Shown here piece by piece: positions 1-4,742 of a stretch of 20,284 nt of DNA. A program made the position numbers and the translations under genes. This DNA comes from an uncultured Ezakiella sp. (GTDB lineage: Bacteria; Bacillota; Clostridia; Tissierellales; Peptoniphilaceae). The notes beneath the pieces were generated by a model, which had not been told where the DNA came from, did not search any database, and saw only the letters and a program-made list of their open reading frames with translations. Each line of letters opens with the position of its first letter. The first letter of the stretch is position 1. The DNA lies in assembly GCA_947293975.1 (NCBI GenBank), contig CAMYPV010000018.1, positions 1-20,284 on the forward strand. Direction: 5' to 3'.

Positions 1-46
1 CACCCATAAGGTTTCGTCGGCAGCGTCAGATGTGTATAAGAGACAG
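1..46 (+). other. Illumina Nextera adapter (library contamination, not genomic)
   Basis: Bases 14-46 match the 33-base Nextera Read-1 transposase adapter throughout. It starts TCGTCGGCAGCGTC (14-27) and ends with the 19-base Tn5 mosaic end AGATGTGTATAAGAGACAG (28-46). The preceding 13 bases fit the rest of a P5 primer: CAC (1-3), the end of its flow-cell part, then ten bases (4-13) where the i5 index sits. The adapter match is seen directly; the index reading is inferred from the known primer layout. These bases should be removed from any analysis of this contig, and real genomic sequence starts at 47. Confidence 0.97.
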
Positions 47-62
47 CCCTTCACCCGCTCCA
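47..62 (+). tRNA. 3' fragment of a tRNA, probably tRNA-Gly
   Basis: The 16 bases after the adapter read as a tRNA 3' end: CCCTT (end of the T stem), CACCCGC (52-58, 3' acceptor strand), discriminator T (59) and encoded CCA (60-62). A 3' acceptor CACCCGC needs a 5' strand GCGGGTG, which is typical of bacterial tRNA-Gly(GCC). The rest of the gene, including the anticodon, is missing because the read ended in adapter, so the identity is inferred from the acceptor stem alone. It is truncated by sequencing, not by biology. Confidence 0.6.
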
Positions 63-69
63 CTATTAT

Positions 70-146
70 GCGGCTATAGCTCAGTAGGATAGAGCAACGG
101 ACTTCTAATCCGTGTGCCGGGGGTTCGAATCCTCCTAGCCGCGCCA
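70..146 (+). tRNA. tRNA-Arg (anticodon TCT)
   Basis: This is a 77-base cloverleaf. The acceptor is GCGGCTA (70-76) pairing with TAGCCGC (136-142), followed by discriminator G143 and encoded CCA (144-146). The anticodon stem is ACGGA/TCCGT (97-101/109-113) around loop CTTCTAA, giving anticodon TCT at 104-106, which reads AGA/AGG, the common Arg codons in these genes. The T arm carries GGTTCGAATCC. It lies 7 bases after the tRNA-Gly fragment, in one tRNA cluster. Confidence 0.95.
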
Positions 147-150
147 ATTT

Positions 151-227
151 GCGGCACTAGCTCAGCTGGATAGAGTGTTTGACTACGAATCAAAAGGTCG
201 GGGGTTCGACTCCTCCGTGCCGCGCCA
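151..227 (+). tRNA. tRNA-Arg (anticodon ACG)
   Basis: This is a 77-base cloverleaf. The acceptor is GCGGCAC (151-157) pairing with GTGCCGC (217-223), followed by G224 and encoded CCA (225-227). The anticodon stem is TTTGA/TCAAA (178-182/190-194) around loop CTACGAA, with anticodon ACG at 185-187. A34 is normally deaminated to inosine so that one tRNA reads CGT, CGC and CGA. It sits 4 bases downstream of tRNA-Arg(TCT) and is surely cotranscribed with it. Confidence 0.95.
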
Positions 228-232
228 GTAAG

Positions 233-254
233 ACCACCCGTGAGGTGGTTTTAT
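233..254 (+). terminator. Rho-independent terminator of the tRNA cluster
   Basis: Stem ACCACC (233-238) pairs with GGTGGT (244-249) around the five-base loop CGTGA and is followed by TTTTATT. The U-tract is short. It begins 6 bases after the last tRNA and ends before the rpsT promoter, so it closes the tRNA transcript. Confidence 0.8.
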
Positions 255-267
255 TCTGAGCTTTTGC

Positions 268-296
268 TTGACTTTTTACATTATTTTTTGTATAAT
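268..296 (+). promoter_or_regulatory. Sigma-A promoter of rpsT
   Basis: -35 TTGACT (268-273), 17-base spacer, consensus -10 TATAAT (291-296). Transcription should start near 303, leaving a leader of under 20 bases that holds the ribosome site GGAGGTG (310-316). Confidence 0.88.
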
Positions 297-320
297 ATAA
301 TCATTATTTGGAGGTGAAAA

Positions 321-584
321 ATGGCTAATATTAAAGCAGCTAAGAAAAAAATCCGTGTTATTTCTAAAAAGACACTTGTAAACAAAATGAGAAAGAGTGA
401 AATCAAAACTTTACTTAGAAGATTTGAAGAGCTTTTAGTAGAATCAAAGGTTGAAGAAGCTAGAGATCTTTTAAAGGTTATTGACAAAAAGCTTAAGAAG
501 GCTGAACAAAGAAATCTCCTCCACAAGAATAATGTTTCTAGGAAGATGTCACAGCTACACAAAAAGCTTAATCACGCAGGATAG
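321..584 (+). CDS. rpsT: 30S ribosomal protein S20 (bS20)
   Basis: This 87-residue, very basic, helical protein opens MANIKAAKKKIRVISKK, the typical bS20 start, and has the usual length for the family (about 85-90). bS20 binds 16S rRNA early in assembly of the small subunit. The start is fixed by GGAGGTG five bases upstream of ATG 321. The gene is monocistronic, with its own consensus promoter and a terminator that begins inside its stop codon. It is encoded just downstream of a tRNA cluster. Confidence 0.97.
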   Translation: MANIKAAKKKIRVISKKTLVNKMRKSEIKTLLRRFEELLVESKVEEARDLLKVIDKKLKKAEQRNLLHKNNVSRKMSQLHKKLNHAG

Positions 585-607
585 GACTTATTAAAAGTCC
601 TTTTTTT
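583..607 (+). terminator. Rho-independent terminator of rpsT
   Basis: Perfect 7-base-pair stem AGGACTT (583-589) / AAGTCCT (595-601) with loop ATTAA, followed by a T run (601-607). The stem starts within the rpsT stop codon. Confidence 0.92.
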
Positions 608-717
608 ATTACTAATTTTGTAATTGTAAATGCTTGCGACTATATTTAAGTTATTGTTATTTATTAATTTATAGTTTGATTTATTTATACAATTTTGGAT
701 ATATTGGAGGCTATATA

Positions 718-1185
718 ATGAGATTTACTGTTTGCTATATAAAAAGATCTGATGGTAAGATTTTATTTTTAGAACGTAATAAAAAGAAAAATGATATTAA
801 TCATGCAAAATTTATTGGCGTTGGTGGAAAGGTTGAAGAGAATGAAAGTCCTGATGAATGTGTTATGAGAGAGGTATATGAAGAAACTGGACTTAAGCTT
901 AATAATATTAAACTTTGTGGACTTGTTAAATATTATTTAAATAAAGATTATTCTGAGAATATGTATGTCTATTATTCAGACAATTTTTCAGGGACTTTAA
1001 GAGACTGTGATGAAGGCAGCTTGCACTGGTTAACTTTTGATGAGTTTATTAGTAAACCTCATTGGGATGGTGATGTCTTATTTCTACAAAAGGCTATTAT
1101 AGGTGAAAAATTTTCTGATATGAAACTTACCTATGATAGTAATGGTCTTAAATCTTTTGAGAGAATTGACGAAAATAATAGATAA
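718..1185 (+). CDS. NUDIX hydrolase, MutT/8-oxo-dGTP diphosphatase-like
   Basis: This 155-residue protein carries a complete NUDIX box, GX5EX7REUXEEXGU, seen as GGKVEENESPDECVMREVYE followed by ETGL around residues 40-63. The two Glu of REVYEE bind the catalytic Mg2+. Such enzymes split nucleoside diphosphate-linked compounds; the short MutT-like form and the FLERNKKKND N-terminal part suggest oxidised-purine dNTP clean-up, but the substrate cannot be settled from sequence. I chose ATG 718 because GGAGG (706-710) lies 7 bases upstream; an in-frame upstream ATG at 634 would add an implausible Tyr/Leu-rich segment without a ribosome site. The promoter is unclear: TTGCGA (634-639) has no good partner at 17 bases. 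I see no clear terminator after it. Confidence 0.88.
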   Translation: MRFTVCYIKRSDGKILFLERNKKKNDINHAKFIGVGGKVEENESPDECVMREVYEETGLKLNNIKLCGLVKYYLNKDYSENMYVYYSDNFSGTLRDCDEGSLHWLTFDEFISKPHWDGDVLFLQKAIIGEKFSDMKLTYDSNGLKSFERIDENNR

Positions 1186-1225
1186 TTTTAAATAAATAAT
1201 TTTTCATTCTTATTGGTATAAGTGC

Positions 1226-1254
1226 TTGACAAATGAATAGAAAACAGGTATAAT
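1226..1254 (+). promoter_or_regulatory. Sigma-A promoter of rplM-rpsI
   Basis: Perfect consensus: TTGACA (1226-1231), 17-base spacer, TATAAT (1249-1254). The start should be near 1261, giving an 80-base leader before rplM. The full consensus fits a highly expressed ribosomal protein operon. Confidence 0.93.
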
Positions 1255-1260
1255 ACATGA

Positions 1261-1340
1261 GTATTGTTTTTTAAGGAGGATCCGGAAACCTCATTATTAA
1301 ACGTCACGAAATAGCTCGAAAAATAGAAGGAGAAGATATA
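1261..1340 (+). promoter_or_regulatory. rplM-rpsI 5' leader with hairpin, candidate L13 autoregulatory leader
   Basis: The untranslated leader is about 80 bases, longer than needed for ribosome binding. It holds GAGG (1276-1279) pairing with CCTC (1289-1292) around ATCCGGAAA. The AAGGAGG at 1273-1279 resembles a ribosome site but lies about 60 bases from the start codon and is tied up in this hairpin; the real site is AAGGAGA (1327-1333). Firmicutes are known to have an L13 leader that binds uL13 and represses the operon. Position and size fit, but the match to that family is my inference and is unverified. Confidence 0.4.
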
Positions 1341-1784
1341 ATGAAAACATTTATGGCTAAACCACAAGAAGTAGAGCGTAAGTGGCTATTAATTGATGCC
1401 GATGGAATGGTTCTCGGTCGTCTTGCTACTGAAGTCGCTAAAATTCTACGTGGAAAACACAAACCAATTTACACTCCACACGTTGATACTGGAGATTATG
1501 TAATTGTTACAAACGTTGAAAAGATGATTCTTACAGGTAAGAAATTAGAACAAAAAAGACACTATCATCACACAGGTTACCCAGGTGGTTTAAGATCTGT
1601 TGATTATAAGACAATTATGGAAAAAACACCTGAAAGAGCTTTATACTATGCTGTTAAAGGTATGTTACCTAAGAATGCACTTGGTAGAAAGATGTTCAAG
1701 AAACTTCGCGTTTATCAAGGCGAAAATCACGATCATGAGGCTCAAAAGCCAGAAAAGTACGAATTTGAAGGAGGTCGCAGATAA
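1341..1784 (+). CDS. rplM: 50S ribosomal protein L13 (uL13)
   Basis: A 147-residue uL13, near the usual 142-150. Family hallmarks seen include the N-terminal KTFMAKPQEVERKWLLIDAD, GRLATEVAKILRGKHKP, YTPHVDTGDYV, HTGYPGG and GMLPKNALGRKMFKKLRVY. uL13 binds 23S rRNA early in 50S assembly. The start ATG follows AAGGAGA by 7 bases. Its stop codon TAA (1782-1784) shares its last A with the rpsI start, so the two are translationally coupled in the conserved rplM-rpsI pair. Confidence 0.98.
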   Translation: MKTFMAKPQEVERKWLLIDADGMVLGRLATEVAKILRGKHKPIYTPHVDTGDYVIVTNVEKMILTGKKLEQKRHYHHTGYPGGLRSVDYKTIMEKTPERALYYAVKGMLPKNALGRKMFKKLRVYQGENHDHEAQKPEKYEFEGGRR

Positions 1785-2164
1785 TGTATCAAGCAAATGG
1801 TAGAAGAAAAACTTCAACAGCTCGTGCTATATTAAGAGAAGGTAATGGTAAATTTATCGTTAACAATCTTGATGTTGACACATACTTCGAATACGAAACT
1901 TTAAGAAGACTTGCAAAAAGCCCACTAGAATTAACAGAAACTCTTGGTAAATATGATGTTACAATTAGAGTAAATGGTGGTGGAAAGAGCGGTCAAGCTG
2001 GTGCAGTTAGACATGCAATCAGCCGTGCATTACTTGAAGTAGATGCAGATTTACGTCCTGTTCTTAAACAAGCTGGATTCTTGACAAGAGATTCAAGAAT
2101 GAAGGAAAGAAAGAAATACGGTTTCAAAAAAGCGAGAAAATCAACTCAATTCTCAAAGAGATAA
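1784..2164 (+). CDS. rpsI: 30S ribosomal protein S9 (uS9)
   Basis: A 126-residue uS9. The family pattern is clear: YQANGRRKTSTARAILREGNGKFIVN near the N terminus, RVNGGGKSGQAGAVRHAISR in the middle, and the basic C terminus ending KARKSTQFSKR, whose last Arg contacts the P-site tRNA. The ATG overlaps the rplM stop by one base, with GGAGG (1769-1773) inside the end of rplM as ribosome site. A strong terminator follows 26 bases after the stop. Confidence 0.98.
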   Translation: MYQANGRRKTSTARAILREGNGKFIVNNLDVDTYFEYETLRRLAKSPLELTETLGKYDVTIRVNGGGKSGQAGAVRHAISRALLEVDADLRPVLKQAGFLTRDSRMKERKKYGFKKARKSTQFSKR

Positions 2165-2189
2165 TATTATTGCTTTACGAAAATACGAA

Positions 2190-2215
2190 CCTTGCAAATT
2201 TTTGCAGGGTTTTTT
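2190..2215 (+). terminator. Rho-independent terminator of rplM-rpsI
   Basis: CCTTGCAAA (2190-2198) pairs with TTTGCAGGG (2201-2209, one T-G pair) with a tiny loop, then TTTTTT (2210-2215). Confidence 0.92.
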
Positions 2216-2237
2216 GTTGTAAATAATCGCAAAATAA

Positions 2238-2329
2238 TAACAATATTGTTAATTTCACGCAGTAAATTAACATGAATCAATAATACTGTGATTAGAAATG
2301 CTTGTAGTTCTAATTATGTTATATATAAC
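2238..2329 (+). repeat. Cluster of AT-rich inverted repeats between rpsI and the relic
   Basis: Three palindromic elements lie in about 90 bases of non-coding DNA: perfect 14-base TAACAATATTGTTA (2238-2251), TTAATTT (2249-2255) with AAATTAA (2264-2270), and perfect 12-base GTTATATATAAC (2318-2329). They could be operator-like sites left from a lost gene, or chance in AT-rich DNA. There is no gene in 2216-2400, and I see no convincing promoter there. Confidence 0.4.
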
Positions 2330-2400
2330 AAAAATGGATAGGAAAATAATTTTCGAATTTTAATCAGCTTAAAAGCTGACTTTATAAAGCACTTTATTTT

Positions 2401-2506
2401 TTGAGACGTACTAGATGATGGAGTGGTTGCGGCTGGTATTTTGGCGTCGTTTGCATCTGCTGCGTTCATTGCTCTTGAAAAAATAAAAAGGAAAAATAAT
2501 TTTTAA
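2401..2506 (+). pseudogene. Relic of a sortase-anchored (LPXTG) surface protein C terminus
   Basis: From 2414 to the stop at 2504-2506 one frame reads DDGVVAAGILASFASAAF then IALEKIKRKNNF. This is about 18 hydrophobic residues followed by a Lys/Arg tail, the layout of a cell-wall sorting signal. Just upstream, in the frame offset by one base, TTG AGA CGT ACT A (2401-2413) reads Leu-Arg-Arg-Thr. Restoring two lost bases of a Gly codon would give L-x-x-T-G-D-D-G, close to an LPXTG motif. The frame is closed upstream, with no start codon and no ribosome site. A strong terminator follows at once, as behind a real gene. My reading is a nearly deleted surface-protein gene of which only the last 30 codons remain recognisable; chance hydrophobicity cannot be excluded. 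Confidence 0.5.
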
Positions 2507-2514
2507 TTATTATT

Positions 2515-2553
2515 GCCCTTGCGAATTCTAATTTGAATTTGCAGGGGCTTTTT
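2515..2553 (+). terminator. Strong rho-independent terminator upstream of pcrA
   Basis: A 14-base-pair stem with two G-T pairs: GCCCTTGCGAATTC (2515-2528) / GAATTTGCAGGGGC (2535-2548), loop TAATTT, then TTTTT (2549-2553). It begins 8 bases after the stop of the surface-protein relic, so it probably served that lost gene. It is directly followed by the pcrA promoter. Confidence 0.93.
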
Positions 2554-2554
2554 C

Positions 2555-2583
2555 TTGACTTAAATCCTTATAAAAAGTATAAT
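2555..2583 (+). promoter_or_regulatory. Sigma-A promoter of the pcrA-ligA-gatCAB operon
   Basis: -35 TTGACT (2555-2560), 17-base spacer, consensus -10 TATAAT (2578-2583). Its -35 begins 2 bases after the preceding terminator's T run. The start should be near 2590, leaving a leader of about 22 bases with GAGGAAGG (2601-2608). Confidence 0.9.
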
Positions 2584-2611
2584 TGAAGGTAGTATATTTA
2601 GAGGAAGGCAT

Positions 2612-4741
2612 ATGGATATTAAAAATTTGTTAAATAAAAATCAATATGAGGCAGTTATGGAGACTGAGGGTCCAGTCTTGGTTTTGGCGGGTGCTGGTAG
2701 CGGTAAGACGCGTGTTGTTACTTTTAAGCTTGCGCATCTTATTAATGATTTGGGTGTTAGCCCTTATAATATTTTGGCAATCACCTTTACCAATAAAGCG
2801 GCGAACGAGATGAAGGAACGTTCGAGTGAAATTTTAAACAGATCTGTGGACGGTCTTTGGATTGGAACTTTTCATAGTATTTGTGTCAGGATTTTGCGCA
2901 AGCATTTTTCTTCGAGTTTTACAATATATGATACTGCTGATACTACTAATCTTATCAAGAGAATTTTGAAAGATTTTGACTATGACACAGATAAGTTTAA
3001 AGCGTCGTCGATTAGATATGAGATTTCATCCTACAAAAATCAAGGTAAGGGTGTAAATGAATATCAAACGGATGCTGGGGCTGATTATTATCGTGAAAAG
3101 ATTGGTAATGTGTTTAACGAATATGAAAAGCGTTTGAAAGAGGCTAATGCTCTTGATTTTGATGATTTGATTTTAAAGACTGTTGATATTTTAAGAACAA
3201 ATGATGAGGTTCGACTCGAGTATTCTAAAAAATTTAAATATGTTTTTGTTGACGAGTATCAGGACGTTAATGATATTCAGTATAAATTTATAAAGCTAAT
3301 CTCAAGTTATTATAATAACATCACTGTTGTTGGTGATGAAAATCAAAGTATTTACGCGTTTAGGGGCGCAAACTTAGAAAATATTTTGAATTTTGAAAAC
3401 GATTTTAAAGGTGCGAAAGTAATCTATCTAAATGAAAACTATCGTTCAACATCTGCAATTTTAAATGCGGCAAATCACTTGATTGTAAATAATTTTCAAA
3501 AATACAAGAGGAATTTATTTACGTCGAGAGAGTCTGATGTGCCTGTTTTATTTGCAAATTTAAACAATAATAATGAAGAGGCCTTTTTCGTTGCAAACAA
3601 AATTGAAGAGTTAAATATGGATGGCGAAAAATACAACGACATTGCTATTTTATATAGGACTAATGCTCAGTCGAGAAATTTTGAAGATATTTTTATAAGA
3701 AATTCTATTCCATACGAAATTATTGGCGGATTGAGATTCTATGAGCGTAAAGAAGTCAAGGATGTTATTGCGTATTTGAGGCTTTATAGCAATCCATATG
3801 ATACAGTTAGTTTTGAGAGAATTATAAATACACCAAGGCGTGGCGTTGGTGATAAGGGTCTTCAGGAGTTTTTAAATTCAAAGACCTATACAGGAGAAGA
3901 TTTCTTTAATATCATTAGAAATTCAAACAATAAAAAAGCTGCTGATTTTGGAAACAAGATGATTGAGATTATGGATAATAAGAATCTTAATTTATTTGAA
4001 AGAGTTCAAGCAATTGTGGATGGTTCTGGATATTTGTCAGCGCTTAGGGCGTCGAATTTGGTTGAAGATGAGTCGAGAGTGCAGAATATCGAAGAATTTT
4101 TGCATTTTGCTGACGAGTATTCAAAAAGCCACGAAGATGCAAATCTGGAGGATTTCTTGACGGAGATTTCTCTGCTATCAGATATTGATGGTAAGACAGA
4201 GGACGATAAGATTACGATGATGACTGTGCATTCGTCAAAAGGTCTTGAGTTTAAGAATGTTTTTGTGGTTGGACTTGAAGAAGGACTTTTTCCAAGCTCA
4301 AGATCAATGGATTCCGAAGAGGAAGTCGAAGAGGAGCGTAGGCTTATGTATGTTGCAATCACAAGAGCGAAGGAGAGATTGTATTTGACTTCAGCTCGTG
4401 AGAGATTTATGTACGGCAACACAATTGTTGCAAAGCCGAGCAGATTTGTCGAGGAGATTGACGGATACATCGAGAAATTGGAAGCCAAAGAGAAACCGAA
4501 GATTTCAATTGGAGACGGCGGAAGTCCATCCAGAAGACTTTCTACTGGATACAAGCCTATTCAACATGTTAAAAATAATATTGATTCGGATTCAATTGGC
4601 ACTGGCGATTTGGTTGAACATAAGATGTGGGGCGAAGGACGAGTTGTAAGTAAGATCGGAGACGATATTACGATTGTTTTTAACTCGAAAGGTTTAAAGA
4701 AATTAAAATTATCTCTTGCGCCAATTAAAAAGAAGGTGTGA
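2612..4741 (+). CDS. pcrA: ATP-dependent DNA helicase PcrA (UvrD/Rep family, SF1A)
   Basis: This 709-residue 3'-5' helicase works in nucleotide excision repair and replication-fork maintenance. Motifs seen in order: Q motif LNKNQYEAV, Walker A AGAGSGKT (Lys32), Ia ITFTNKAANEMKER, Walker B VFVDEYQD (Asp214-Glu215), III GDENQSIYAFRGA, IV LNENYRST, V TVHSSKGLEFKNVF, VI RRLMYVAITRAKERL. The C-terminal 45 residues (GDLVEHKMWGEGRVV onward) form the Tudor-like tail that binds RNA polymerase in PcrA. Motif III has Phe where PcrA usually has the DNA-stacking Trp (YxWRGA). Length is usual (about 700-740). The start follows GAGGAAGG. The stop lies 1 base before the ligA ATG. Confidence 0.96.
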   Translation: MDIKNLLNKNQYEAVMETEGPVLVLAGAGSGKTRVVTFKLAHLINDLGVSPYNILAITFTNKAANEMKERSSEILNRSVDGLWIGTFHSICVRILRKHFSSSFTIYDTADTTNLIKRILKDFDYDTDKFKASSIRYEISSYKNQGKGVNEYQTDAGADYYREKIGNVFNEYEKRLKEANALDFDDLILKTVDILRTNDEVRLEYSKKFKYVFVDEYQDVNDIQYKFIKLISSYYNNITVVGDENQSIYAFRGANLENILNFENDFKGAKVIYLNENYRSTSAILNAANHLIVNNFQKYKRNLFTSRESDVPVLFANLNNNNEEAFFVANKIEELNMDGEKYNDIAILYRTNAQSRNFEDIFIRNSIPYEIIGGLRFYERKEVKDVIAYLRLYSNPYDTVSFERIINTPRRGVGDKGLQEFLNSKTYTGEDFFNIIRNSNNKKAADFGNKMIEIMDNKNLNLFERVQAIVDGSGYLSALRASNLVEDESRVQNIEEFLHFADEYSKSHEDANLEDFLTEISLLSDIDGKTEDDKITMMTVHSSKGLEFKNVFVVGLEEGLFPSSRSMDSEEEVEEERRLMYVAITRAKERLYLTSARERFMYGNTIVAKPSRFVEEIDGYIEKLEAKEKPKISIGDGGSPSRRLSTGYKPIQHVKNNIDSDSIGTGDLVEHKMWGEGRVVSKIGDDITIVFNSKGLKKLKLSLAPIKKKV

Positions 4742-4742
4742 T

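Noticed and set aside
28..46. Tn5 mosaic end as evidence of a mobile element
   Set aside because: It is continuous with the synthetic Nextera adapter, and there is no transposase or target duplication.
281..562. Minus-strand hydrophobic frame opposite rpsT
   Set aside because: Mirror of Lys-rich codons in rpsT (AAA/AAG read as Phe/Leu), not a membrane protein.
634..717. Upstream extension of the NUDIX gene from ATG 634
   Set aside because: No ribosome site, a Tyr/Leu-rich sequence outside the family fold, and a good GGAGG before ATG 718.
1184..1215. Terminator behind the NUDIX gene
   Set aside because: Only A/T runs without a stable stem, so not called.
2364..2397. TCAGCTT/AAGCTGA and ATAAAG/CTTTAT hairpins as an extra terminator
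   Set aside because: Short stems with very small loops and poor T runs after the first; no gene ends just upstream.
2415..2486. Small 23-codon frame MMEWLRLVFWRRLHLL from ATG 2415
   Set aside because: No ribosome site, and it overlaps the better-explained sorting-tail frame.
4006..4554. Long minus-strand open frame inside pcrA
   Set aside because: Ser-rich shadow of the pcrA coding frame, without promoter or ribosome site.
4716..4742. Earlier ligA start inside pcrA
   Set aside because: It adds MRQLKRRCD, absent from LigA, while ATG 4743 has its own ribosome site.
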